A stretch of DNA of 64,000 bases, taken from NCBI RefSeq assembly GCF_018613715.1, contig NZ_JAGGPT010000001.1, positions 919,919 to 983,918 on the forward strand. Direction: 5' to 3'. Source of the stretch: Chryseobacterium sp. ISL-6. Its GTDB lineage: Bacteria; Bacteroidota; Bacteroidia; Flavobacteriales; Weeksellaceae. The position numbers and the translations under genes were made by a program. Every line of letters begins with the position of its first letter. Positions within the stretch are counted from its first letter, which is position 1. The notes below the pieces were generated by a model. That model saw only the letters and a list, made by a program, of their open reading frames with translations, was not told where the DNA came from and searched no databases. Of the stretch, positions 1 through 8,648 are shown piece after piece.

Positions 1-1197
1 AGAGGTTGGAACATGCATCACAATACTGATTTGTGGAGAATCACAGGAATTGTCGACGGTGGCTTCTATGGGATGTGGCCTATGGGTGGTGCCTGGTTGA
101 CACAACATCTTTGGAATCATTATTTATACACCGGAGATAAGGTATTTTTGAAACAATATTATTCAGCTTTAAGAGGACCTGCATTATTTTATTTAGATAT
201 TCTTCAACAGGATGCTTCTAAAAAATATCTGGTTGTCTCTCCTTCTATGTCACCGGAAAATACTTATATAAAAAACGTAGGAATTACGGCAGGAACAACA
301 ATGGATAATCAATTGGTTTTTGATGTTTTTAATAATTTCATCAATGCTTCAAAAGCTCTTGATACGGAACAAAATCTCTCAGATGAAGTGAAAACAGCCT
401 TAAGTAAACTTCCACCAATGCAGATCGGTCAGCATACACAATTGCAGGAATGGTTAAAAGATATGGATCAAACTGGTGATAAACACAGACATATCTCGCA
501 TTTATACGGACTATTTCCTTCAGGACAGATTTCACCTTTCAGAAATCCCAATCTGACAGAAGCCGCCAGAAATTCTATGATATATAGAGGTGACAAATCC
601 ACAGGTTGGTCGATGGGTTGGAAAGTCAATTGGTGGGCAAGATTATTGAATGGAAATCAAGCTTTTAAATTAATTTCAGATCAATTAGCACCTGCTTCAA
701 TGGAACAGAAAGGACAATCAGGAGGAACTTATCCCAACCTGTTGGATGCTCATCCTCCTTTCCAAATTGATGGAAATTTCGGTTGTACTTCCGGAATTGC
801 AGAAATGCTTTTACAAAGTTATGATGGCTATATTTATATTTTACCCGCTCTTCCCGATGCTCTACCTAACGGTTCTGTTAAAGGTTTAAAAGCACGAGGT
901 GGTTTTGAAGTAGATATTGAATGGAAAGATACCAAGCTCACTAAACTGGTAATTAAATCAGCTTTAGGAGGAAATTGTAGAATCAGAATTGCAAAAAATA
1001 CTGAGCTAAAATCTCAAACGCAATTCAAGCTTTCAAAAGGAGAAAATCCAAATGAATATTATCAGGTAAATACTATTAAAACGCCGCTAATTTCGGAGAA
1101 AGCACAGTTAAAAGGATTTCCTATCCCCGAAACACAAGTTTTTGATTTTAATACAGAAAAGAATAGGATATACTCTTTTGAAGTAAGATCATTCTAA
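1..1197 (+). CDS. GH95 family alpha-L-fucosidase, C-terminal part (5' end outside window)
   Basis: The reading frame is open from base 1, so the gene begins upstream of the window; about 398 residues of a family that is usually 750-850 long are visible. The part seen covers the end of the (alpha/alpha)6 catalytic barrel and the C-terminal beta domain. Family-typical stretches include HHNTDLWR near the start, [18 protein letters not shown] around residue 165, and the FQIDGNFG glycine-rich segment near 256 followed by [11 protein letters not shown]95 enzymes remove terminal alpha-1,2-L-fucose, and some act on alpha-L-galactose, from xyloglucan, pectic side chains or host glycans. The two pectate lyases downstream favour a plant cell-wall substrate, which is inference. 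Any signal peptide would lie outside the window. Confidence 0.9.
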   Translation, partial: RGWNMHHNTDLWRITGIVDGGFYGMWPMGGAWLTQHLWNHYLYTGDKVFLKQYYSALRGPALFYLDILQQDASKKYLVVSPSMSPENTYIKNVGITAGTTMDNQLVFDVFNNFINASKALDTEQNLSDEVKTALSKLPPMQIGQHTQLQEWLKDMDQTGDKHRHISHLYGLFPSGQISPFRNPNLTEAARNSMIYRGDKSTGWSMGWKVNWWARLLNGNQAFKLISDQLAPASMEQKGQSGGTYPNLLDAHPPFQIDGNFGCTSGIAEMLLQSYDGYIYILPALPDALPNGSVKGLKARGGFEVDIEWKDTKLTKLVIKSALGGNCRIRIAKNTELKSQTQFKLSKGENPNEYYQVNTIKTPLISEKAQLKGFPIPETQVFDFNTEKNRIYSFEVRSF

Positions 1198-1435
1198 AGG
1201 ATCGTAAAAAGCAAACTTACAAAGCCTACATGGAGGGTATTTCATTTTCCCTTACACTGATTTCCTATCCGGAAAAACAGATATTCAAACAAATTATCTA
1301 TATACTAAAGTGCAACCGATTGAATTAAATAAATACTTAACATTATAATTATATAAACATGAATATATTAAAATATAAAATAATTTAATATTAAATATAT
1401 AATTTTACAAAAGAACAAATCACTAAATATAAACT

Positions 1436-2551
1436 ATGAAAACAAAAATCAAAGCCACCCTATTTGCGGTAGCTCTAAGCTCAGCTTTTACATTAACTGG
1501 TTGCGGTCAGGAAGACATCAAGACCGAGTTATCAGGAAACCCTAACGAACTCAATCTTAAAAATGCAATTATGCAAAATGCTGTTGTCCCTTTAGCCAGT
1601 TGTGTTGCTCCTGGATGGGCTTCTCAAAACGGAGGAACAGCAGGTGGAGGAACTGCTGCTGAAACTACAGTAACAAACTATGCACAATTAAAAGCAGCTA
1701 TTGAAAACACAGCTGTAAAAGTTATTAAAGTCACAGGAACGATTACCATTACCACCCGGTTATCATTTCAGGATCAAACCGGAAAAACAATTTATGGCGC
1801 AAGCGGTGCAAAACTGGTTTCAACCGATCAGACAAAGGATGGATCTGGCATTATCAATATTAAAAGATGTAACAATATCGTTATCAGAAATTTGATTTTC
1901 GAAGGACCTGGAGCTTATGACACAGATGGTTGGGATAATGCTATTTTGGATGACTGCAGAAATGTTTGGATAGACCATTGTGAATTCAGAGATGGTGTTG
2001 ACGGAAATTTTGACATTAAAAACAAATCAGATTTTGTCACTGTTTCTTACACGAAATTCCATTATTTAAAGGCTCCAAAACCAGGTGGTTCAGGAGGAAC
2101 CGATGATCACAGATTTTCAAACCTTATCGGTTCAAGCGATGGAGCAACTGCTGATGCGGGAAAATTGAATGTGACCTTTGTTCGTTGCTGGTGGGCTCCG
2201 GGATGCAGAGAACGTATGCCGAGGGTAAGATTTGGTAAAATCCACATTGTCAACAGTTATTTTAACAGTTCATCGAGCAATAAATGCATTGCAGCTGGAG
2301 TTCAGGCAAATATCCTTGTAGACAAAAATGTTTTTGAAAACGTAAAAGAACCAATCAACCTGATGAGCGGGTATACAGCCGTTACAGCAACAGGAAATAC
2401 ATTTACAAATGTCACCGGAAATACTTCAGGAAGTGGAACAGCATTCACACCTCCGTATTCTATTTCTACTTTATCTGTTTCTTCAGTAAAATCTGATGTT
2501 ACAGCAAACGCAGGAGCCACATTATCGGGGAACGTTTGTAATACATTATAA
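1436..2551 (+). CDS. Pectate lyase family 1 (PL1) lipoprotein
   Basis: This 371-residue exported protein has a lipoprotein signal (LTGCG, Cys at about residue 23), so it is probably anchored in the envelope. The mature part is a right-handed beta-helix typical of PL1, which cleaves polygalacturonate by beta-elimination using Ca2+ and a catalytic arginine. Visible family motifs are VWIDHCEF near residue 180, a Ca-site stretch GVDGNFDIKNKSDFVTVSY, DDHRFSNLIGSSD, and the RMPRVRFGKIHIVNSYF segment near 260 that carries the catalytic Arg. A Gly/Thr-rich linker follows the lipobox. It lies 238 bp after the GH95 gene on the same strand and is followed by a hairpin terminator. Assignment to PL1 is firm; the exact substrate (pectate or pectin) is inferred. 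Confidence 0.93.
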   Translation: MKTKIKATLFAVALSSAFTLTGCGQEDIKTELSGNPNELNLKNAIMQNAVVPLASCVAPGWASQNGGTAGGGTAAETTVTNYAQLKAAIENTAVKVIKVTGTITITTRLSFQDQTGKTIYGASGAKLVSTDQTKDGSGIINIKRCNNIVIRNLIFEGPGAYDTDGWDNAILDDCRNVWIDHCEFRDGVDGNFDIKNKSDFVTVSYTKFHYLKAPKPGGSGGTDDHRFSNLIGSSDGATADAGKLNVTFVRCWWAPGCRERMPRVRFGKIHIVNSYFNSSSSNKCIAAGVQANILVDKNVFENVKEPINLMSGYTAVTATGNTFTNVTGNTSGSGTAFTPPYSISTLSVSSVKSDVTANAGATLSGNVCNTL

Positions 2552-2576
2552 CTGCAAGGAATTACAATACTAAGAT

Positions 2577-2607
2577 AAAAAGACCGGGAGGAATCTCGGT
2601 CTTTTTA
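2577..2607 (+). terminator. Rho-independent terminator after the PL1 lyase
   Basis: An imperfect hairpin (AAAAGACCG ... CGGTCTTTTT) with a GGAATCT-type loop region is followed by a T run. It sits 26 bases after the PL1 stop codon. Since the next gene is convergent, it may act in both directions. Confidence 0.75.
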
Positions 2608-2670
2608 TCATTAATAGATTAATCATCTCAATTTCGATCTTATAACCTATTTGTTTAATGTTTCAATTCA

Positions 2671-3693
2671 TTATTCTGGCAGGTTGTTTTCGCCAATCCA
2701 TTTAGAATATTCTTTATCTATCAGTTTTGCAGGTGCATCACCAAACCAGCTATAGCCATTTCTCCTTTCCTCTGAAACCTCATTATAATTGTATTTTACA
2801 CTTCCGTCCCGGTCACCAAAAAGAGGTTTGTTATTATTAATATCATAAAATCTTGCCCAGATCACAGAACTTTTATCTTCAGCCAAAATTCTTACTGCTT
2901 TACCGTTTTGTTTTGCTACGTTGTAGCTGTAGCCATTTATTTTATTCTCTTGAAACCATTTTATTGCTGACCGTATCGACTTTTCAATCTCGGGAGTAAT
3001 GGGCTGCATCATTAAAAACCTTACGATTCCAACCGACTCTCCTGTTGCTAAAGAAATAGGTTCAAAAGCTCTTGCTTTATCAGGTTGCAAGGTTATTTCA
3101 TTGTATTGATCAGCCCAAATAGAAAGAATACCTTTCTGCAAAACCTGGGTTTTTAAAATACATTCAATACCTTTTTGAACAGCAATTTTTGATTGTTGTT
3201 TTATATGATAATCAACAATAACATCAAAATCATTTTTACCCACTGCCACATTATACAAAACCATTAAAGCATTAATCATAGCGTTGTCATTATAAGTAAT
3301 TTGCTTTCTATAAAGTCCCGTATTTGGATAATATTGTGGAAAGCCTCCGTTTTTATACTGCATTAATAGGAGGTACTTTATCCCTTTTTCTGCAGACTTA
3401 AGATAATCGGGATTCTTTGTGATTTTAAAAGCTTTTATTAATGCATTAATTTCTTTTGAAGTCGCATTATTATCTATTGTAGCATGATCATTTCCGGTAT
3501 TTTTTATTCTCTTTAAAAGTACTTCATCAATCGGTAAATTATAATTAACAACTGATTTATCATCAAGTTGCTTTCCCCAGCCACCTATTGGAAGCTGATA
3601 AATCAATATTTTCTCGGCTAAAGTATCTTTCACCTGACTAAAACCATTAAAACCAGTCAAAACTAACGCTAAAATATACAGTTTCGTTTTCAT
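2671..3693 (-). CDS. Pectate lyase family 10 (PL10), secreted
   Basis: A 340-residue protein with a cleavable N-terminal signal peptide (about residues 1-19, ending GFSQ). The remainder matches the (alpha/alpha) toroid of PL10 lyases: IYQLPIGGWGKQLD near residue 30, NDHATIDNNAT near 70, GGFPQYYPNTG around 115, YNDNAMINAL near 135, and RAFEPISL near 208. PL10 enzymes cleave de-esterified homogalacturonan. It is convergent with the PL1 gene, so the two lyases are separately transcribed although they attack the same polymer. Length is usual for the single-domain form. Substrate is known from the family; periplasmic or outer location is inferred from the signal peptide. Confidence 0.92.
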   Translation of the reverse strand: MKTKLYILALVLTGFNGFSQVKDTLAEKILIYQLPIGGWGKQLDDKSVVNYNLPIDEVLLKRIKNTGNDHATIDNNATSKEINALIKAFKITKNPDYLKSAEKGIKYLLLMQYKNGGFPQYYPNTGLYRKQITYNDNAMINALMVLYNVAVGKNDFDVIVDYHIKQQSKIAVQKGIECILKTQVLQKGILSIWADQYNEITLQPDKARAFEPISLATGESVGIVRFLMMQPITPEIEKSIRSAIKWFQENKINGYSYNVAKQNGKAVRILAEDKSSVIWARFYDINNNKPLFGDRDGSVKYNYNEVSEERRNGYSWFGDAPAKLIDKEYSKWIGENNLPE

Positions 3694-4172
3694 TTTTTTA
3701 ATTTATTTTTTCTAATAAAATAATGCAATTAATACAATAAATTCACAATATGCAATCGATTACTCATATAAATATAATTAACAAAAGCACCATTTATTAT
3801 TATCAAAAATACCAAAAAAATGTAATTTATTGATCAAAAAAATACAAATTCTATTTAGAAGAATTATTTAATGATCATAGAGCTTTACAACAAAAATTCC
3901 CCAACCTATCTATTCCGATGGAATGGCCAAAGGAACTAAAATTACCTATGAAAATAAATGGATCTTTTATAATTGATTTCATTCCTACATGCTTCTGCTT
4001 CCATTGGTAGAAAGCAGGTACAGAAATCCTATGTTCACGGCAGATGTTTTTTTTATTTCTCTTTAATTTTGAATATTACAGTTAATATTTGCATCTGTTT
4101 TCCAGCTTTTATGTACATTTAATAACATTTAGGACTTAATGTTAATTAAACTATTTTTTAGATACATTCTAT
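3694..4172. other. Intergenic region with transposase scrap
   Basis: A 479-bp AT-rich gap between divergent genes. The left part should hold the PL10 promoter; a TAnnTTTG match reads leftward at 3804-3811. The right part holds a minus-strand fragment of an IS3-type OrfA (listed separately). The rest has no convincing coding content. Confidence 0.6.
3961..4050 (-). pseudogene. Fragment of IS3-family transposase OrfA
   Basis: Read leftward from about 4048, the sequence translates to ICREHRISVPAFYQWKQK followed shortly by VGM. This is the recognition-helix end of the Transposase_8 HTH in IS3-family OrfA proteins (consensus CREhgIS-aTFYkWKsKYGGM). Only about 28 residues remain. There is no start, no leucine zipper after it, no OrfB and no inverted repeats nearby. 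I read it as the scar of a degraded element. The chance of a coincidental match is low but not zero because the match is short. Confidence 0.6.
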
Positions 4173-5810
4173 ATGATGAAACATCTTATTTTGTTATTCT
4201 TGTTTATTCTATCATCAGTTACTATTACTGCTCAAAAAATTAACTCCACAGAATATTGTAACAATTTAATCAAAAACGGGATTGATGCATTGTACAAAAA
4301 AAATCACAGCACTTCATTAGAAACATTTGCAGAAGCAAAAAAAATTGCAGAACAAAATAAACTATATGAGCAGCAATTTATTGCGACCAACTGTATCGGG
4401 CTCAATTATTATCAGATGTATGATTACAGCACAGCACTCGATTATTATTTGGAGGCCTACTCTATCGCTATTAAACATTTGAAAAGTGACCGCGAAATGA
4501 CGGTATTAAATAATGTAGCACTCGTCTATTTACAACAGGGAAAATATAAAGAGTCTGAAAAGCACCAAAAAAGAGCTTATGAGTTAGCAGTTGCCAATAA
4601 GGACTATATCGGGATCGGGATATACTCTGCCAACTTAGCTGATCTTTATAATATCACCCATCAATTAGACCGTGCTTTAGAGTATGTAAAAATTTCCAGA
4701 ACCGCTTTATCTATAGAAAATAATCCGAGAATTACCATTGATCTATCTATTGTAGAAGCCAAGAATTTCCTTGAAAGAAAAGAATATAATAAAGTTCTAA
4801 CTATTCTTGAACCTTTACTAAACACACTAAGAAGTAAAGAATCCATGGATCATAGAATTTTAATATTACTGATTCTTTCTCAGGCATATCAAGGCCAGAA
4901 CCAAAACGAAAAAGCGCTCTACTATATAAAACAATCCCAGCAAGAGAATCTGAATTACAGCAATAATAAAGACATTTACAATCAGTTTTCAAGCCTTTAC
5001 TTCAGCATTGGAGATCATACCAAGGCTTTACAATATAAAGATTCGGTAATTATTGTTAAAGATTCCCTTAGTGCCATTAAAAATCAGGCAATGTATCAAA
5101 ACAGCGAAATCAAACTAAAACTTCAGGATTCAGAAAAAGAACTTAAAAGTGAAAAAAGATTAAAATTTTACATCGCAGGATTCTGCATCTTGATTCTCGG
5201 ATTACTAAGCTTATTATTCAGAACTCTTTATTTAAAGAACAGACAAAAAAGAACTATTGCTGAAAGAAACGAGCAGATTATTTCCTTAGAATTAAAAAAT
5301 AAAGAAACCGACAATCTCTTATTAGAAAAACAAATCAAGGAAAAAGAGACCGAAACTCTTTTAGAAAAAGAAAAGCTCAGAAACGAATTGGAAAACAGAA
5401 ACAGAAAATTAGCTGCCAATGCTATCCATATCGCACAGAGAAATGATAAAATAGAACAATACATTCTTCAATTAAAAAGAAACCCTGAAATGATCAAAAA
5501 TGATCAGCTCTCTCAACAATTGGATCAATTGAAATTAATACTCACTAAAGAGGAAAATAACGACGACTTTTTATCTCATTTTGAAAAAATCAACAGCAAG
5601 TTCATTAGTAACCTTAAAGAGAAACATCCTGATCTTACACTGAATGACATTCGCTACATCAGTTATATCTACATGAATCTTTCTACTAAAGAAATTTCAT
5701 CAATATTTAATATTACCATTGAAGCATGTAGAAAAAGAAAAGAAAGGGTTTCAAAAAGATTAAACCTTCAAAATTCAAATGATTTATATAGCTATCTATC
5801 AAATGTTTAA
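4173..5810 (+). CDS. TPR sensor-regulator with transmembrane segment and LuxR-type HTH
   Basis: This 545-residue protein has an N-terminal signal sequence (about 1-20, ending TAQ). Tetratricopeptide repeats follow across roughly 25-300, for example NCIGLNYYQMYDYSTALDYY. One membrane helix lies near 330-354 (FYIAGFCILILGLLSLLF), and a Lys/Glu-rich coiled coil spans about 360-430. The C-terminal helix-turn-helix (485-545) contains LTLNDIRYISYIYMNLSTKE and ACRKRKERVSKRL. The layout puts the TPRs in the periplasm and the DNA-binding part in the cytoplasm, a one-component transmembrane regulator common in Bacteroidota. The ligand is unknown. Its nearest likely target is the secreted Asp-box protein 110 bp downstream, by position only. 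The start is the first of two tandem ATG codons. Confidence 0.85.
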   Translation: MMKHLILLFLFILSSVTITAQKINSTEYCNNLIKNGIDALYKKNHSTSLETFAEAKKIAEQNKLYEQQFIATNCIGLNYYQMYDYSTALDYYLEAYSIAIKHLKSDREMTVLNNVALVYLQQGKYKESEKHQKRAYELAVANKDYIGIGIYSANLADLYNITHQLDRALEYVKISRTALSIENNPRITIDLSIVEAKNFLERKEYNKVLTILEPLLNTLRSKESMDHRILILLILSQAYQGQNQNEKALYYIKQSQQENLNYSNNKDIYNQFSSLYFSIGDHTKALQYKDSVIIVKDSLSAIKNQAMYQNSEIKLKLQDSEKELKSEKRLKFYIAGFCILILGLLSLLFRTLYLKNRQKRTIAERNEQIISLELKNKETDNLLLEKQIKEKETETLLEKEKLRNELENRNRKLAANAIHIAQRNDKIEQYILQLKRNPEMIKNDQLSQQLDQLKLILTKEENNDDFLSHFEKINSKFISNLKEKHPDLTLNDIRYISYIYMNLSTKEISSIFNITIEACRKRKERVSKRLNLQNSNDLYSYLSNV

Positions 5811-5865
5811 ATAAAAAAGTCACGTTTTTTCCATTTTCAGTCTCACTATTTCCCTTTTCATTGTA

Positions 5866-5894
5866 TTGAAAGTTTTCTTCAAAAAATAAATTTG
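5866..5894 (+). promoter_or_regulatory. Bacteroidota-type promoter of the secreted Asp-box gene
   Basis: A -33 TTG at 5866-5868 is separated by 18 bases from a perfect -7 element TAAATTTG (TAnnTTTG) at 5887-5894. The start codon lies 26 bases downstream. Both elements and spacing fit the flavobacterial sigma-A consensus, so this gene is transcribed separately from the TPR regulator upstream. Confidence 0.7.
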
Positions 5895-5920
5895 TATTCC
5901 TTAACAACTAAACAAGTATT

Positions 5921-8251
5921 ATGAAGAAAACTGTATTTACTTTATTTTTTATTATGTTTCTACAGCTTGCTTTCGCGCAAGTGAGCTTTGCTGGAGACCC
6001 GCAATATGGACAGCTGCGAAATTTTGTTTATGACAAAAATGTTCCCAACAGAGTCTATGCAACTACTTATGTTGATAAACACATTGTGGTTTCCAACGAC
6101 AATGGCACACATTGGGAAATACTATACACTCTTCCTTATCCCGCTTATACTGCGGATATAAAAGAGATGCATCTTACCAACAATGGTACTGCTGTAAGTT
6201 TTATTCAGCATTTTGGCCTAGGCAGTCCATTAAACAAAATTATTGTACTGAATCTGCAAACATTAAATGTTGTAAAAGAATTTAATTTTCCTTCAAATCA
6301 GTCTATAGAAGCTATCACCAACTATTCTATTTATGATAATGGAAACATGACTACTGCCACAATGCTTACTAATGGTGGTAGTAATAAATTTTTTTATACA
6401 ACAAACGGTGGTACGACATGGACGAAAATTTATGATGGGCAGGATCATGAAGATGTACTTTTAAATGATGCTGTCATGGATCCTCAGAATCCTCAAACAT
6501 TATACATTGTGCGTAATGGAGGTCCTGGAAATATTGACGGCGGCTTACTCAAATCCACTAACGCTGGAGCTACGTGGACAGAAACATTAAACGGTCTTAT
6601 TTTACAGTCAATAGCAATTGATCCTGAAAATACCAATATTCTTTATGCCGGAAGTGGTATTCTTTGGTCATATCTTAACCAACATCAGGCTGTCTATAAA
6701 TCAACAGATGGAGGAACTACGTGGAATGAACAAACAGGAATTACCTGGTCAACAAGTACACAGGGATTAAGAAATGTTCCTAAAATTCAGATAAATCCCA
6801 ATGACACCAACCATGTTATTGTAATGGGTGATGATAGAATTGCCGTAACCACCAATGCTGGGAGTACGTGGACTACAACTTTTCATAATGGTTTGATAGA
6901 TGGTCATTCCTATTTCTACGGGATAGACGCAGCCTTTAATCCTAATAACTTAAACCATGTTTTAATTTCAAATAATCGTTATGCAAAATTCTCAACAGAT
7001 AAAGGAATAACACTTACCTCTATTGCAAACCCGTTTTTTATGGGGATGGGTAAAATAAATCTTATAGATGATAATGGTACAGACAAATTGATATATGGAG
7101 TGCAATATGGTTATACAGTCAAAAACCTAGTCAATAATCAAGAAACTCCTATTAATGTTTATCCTCTTAGCGAGTTTCCGGTGGGTCAGCAAATTCCGCT
7201 TATGTATGCAGATAAAAAAAAACCGGGAAGAACTTACAGTTATGAAGAATCTTTTGGGATGGGAAATAATGTTAAGGTAAGTGATGATTATGGTGCAACA
7301 TCAACGTCAATTTATAATACTTTTGACACTGGTTTTACTGCTGCCGAAACAGATCCTACCAACCAAAACATAGCATGGATTGCCACTTTTAATGGGATAA
7401 ATGCAAGCCTGATCAGGTCTAATTTCACCAATATCAATAATGTAATAAACGATGTCATAACCCTGCCTTATGATGGTGATTATATTTTTGGAATCAAAGT
7501 AAATCAGAGTAATTCTAATGAAGTATTAGTAACTGTTGGAAACAGATTATTTAAAACAACAAACGGAGGAACAACATGGACGGAAATCACAGTCGGCTTG
7601 CAAGATTTAATCCTTCCAAACATCGCGTTAAGTTTAGTTCAAAACCCATTGAATGCAAACCAATATACAATGGCAGCATCAAACGGAATATATACTTCTT
7701 TAGATGGAGGAAATACATGGTCTAGAATTTATAACGAAATGGTTCATAAAGTTGAACATTCCACAAAACAAAACGGACAAATTATAGGTATTGGAAATTC
7801 ATATTTAGCTACGCTTCCAAAAGTGATTTACACGAATAATAACGGAACAAACTGGCAGGTAAGAACGGCATCCAACTATTTTAACACAGTAGTTATCGAT
7901 GGTACAATGCGTTTTGTAAGCCCTACTACAGCAGAAGTCTATTTGATGACAAATTCATTAGGCATCCTGAAAGACGTTATAGACTTCTCAACGTTAGGAA
8001 CTTCAAATCCTGTTATCGTAAAAGATGATATCAGTATTTATCCCAATCCTGCTCAGGATGTGATCAATATCAAATTAGTTAAAAATACATCTAAACTTAA
8101 AGTAACGATTTACAACACAACAGGGCAGCTAGTTTCAACATCAGAAAATAAAACTAGCATTGACATTTCCGGTCTTACAAAAGGGGTCTATCTTCTGAAG
8201 GCGGATCAGAAAAATGCAACTACTATAATTAAAAAATTTATCAAAAATTAA
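5921..8251 (+). CDS. Secreted Asp-box (BNR/VPS10-like) beta-propeller protein with T9SS type A signal
   Basis: This 776-residue protein has a signal peptide (1-19, ending LAFAQ). At least seven Asp-box-like repeats appear, including TTNGGTTWTKI, STNAGATWTE, STDGGTTWNE, TTNAGSTWTT, TTNGGTTWTEI and SLDGGNTWSR, spread over residues 160-640. They indicate a beta-propeller like those of sialidases, VPS10 and xyloglucanases. The last ~75 residues (from ISIYPNPAQD near 703) are a type A T9SS sorting domain ending KKFIKN, so the protein should be exported through type IX secretion to the surface or medium. I do not see the sialidase RIP motif, so an enzymatic role is unsupported and a binding role is equally possible. 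It sits just after the TPR/LuxR regulator. Confidence 0.85.
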   Translation: MKKTVFTLFFIMFLQLAFAQVSFAGDPQYGQLRNFVYDKNVPNRVYATTYVDKHIVVSNDNGTHWEILYTLPYPAYTADIKEMHLTNNGTAVSFIQHFGLGSPLNKIIVLNLQTLNVVKEFNFPSNQSIEAITNYSIYDNGNMTTATMLTNGGSNKFFYTTNGGTTWTKIYDGQDHEDVLLNDAVMDPQNPQTLYIVRNGGPGNIDGGLLKSTNAGATWTETLNGLILQSIAIDPENTNILYAGSGILWSYLNQHQAVYKSTDGGTTWNEQTGITWSTSTQGLRNVPKIQINPNDTNHVIVMGDDRIAVTTNAGSTWTTTFHNGLIDGHSYFYGIDAAFNPNNLNHVLISNNRYAKFSTDKGITLTSIANPFFMGMGKINLIDDNGTDKLIYGVQYGYTVKNLVNNQETPINVYPLSEFPVGQQIPLMYADKKKPGRTYSYEESFGMGNNVKVSDDYGATSTSIYNTFDTGFTAAETDPTNQNIAWIATFNGINASLIRSNFTNINNVINDVITLPYDGDYIFGIKVNQSNSNEVLVTVGNRLFKTTNGGTTWTEITVGLQDLILPNIALSLVQNPLNANQYTMAASNGIYTSLDGGNTWSRIYNEMVHKVEHSTKQNGQIIGIGNSYLATLPKVIYTNNNGTNWQVRTASNYFNTVVIDGTMRFVSPTTAEVYLMTNSLGILKDVIDFSTLGTSNPVIVKDDISIYPNPAQDVINIKLVKNTSKLKVTIYNTTGQLVSTSENKTSIDISGLTKGVYLLKADQKNATTIIKKFIKN

Positions 8252-8272
8252 CTTTATCAGGTATTATCATCC

Positions 8273-8303
8273 TTAAACCGTCTCCCAAGGGCGGTTTTTT
8301 ATT
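8273..8303 (+). terminator. Terminator after the Asp-box gene
   Basis: The hairpin AAACCG ... CGGTTT has a CCC/GGG inner pairing and is followed directly by a T run. It lies about 25 bases after the stop codon. Confidence 0.75.
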
Positions 8304-8648
8304 TTCATCCATTTTTAAAAGCTATCTGAACATTTTCTTAAATATTCTTTCTAAATTCCTCAAACATCCAATCTGTTATCTACTGGCTACTCTTTTACAA
8401 GTCCATACTCCATATAAGTGCCTATAATTTGTATAAAACCGCTTATCCATACAGTAAATCAAGCTATAATGACAGTAATTTTACTTATTCGTATTTCAGA
8501 AAAAGATTAGCATTAAAAATATTTCAAATTACCCTTACTTATTAATATTATATCATTTTCAACCATCTTACAACAGCTAACTTGCTTGAAATATCATACA
8601 TTTGTAAAAACACTTTTTCAAACAAAATTACCATTGAATTCCAGTCAA
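8304..8648. other. AT-rich gap carrying the TPR/AraC promoter
   Basis: No coding sequence is evident. A perfect -7 match TACATTTG lies at 8597-8604; no TTG at the usual distance was found, so the -33 element is unclear. The -7 element lies downstream of an in-frame ATG at 8586, which argues that translation starts at the later ATG, 8649. Confidence 0.55.

Noticed and set aside
3858..3990. Short plus-strand frames near 3890 that read SDGMAKGTKITYENKW
   Set aside because: Stops interrupt all frames upstream and no family match is evident.
5921..8251. Assignment of the Asp-box protein as a sialidase
   Set aside because: Asp boxes alone are shared by many beta-propellers; the RIP motif and catalytic Tyr/Glu pattern were not found.
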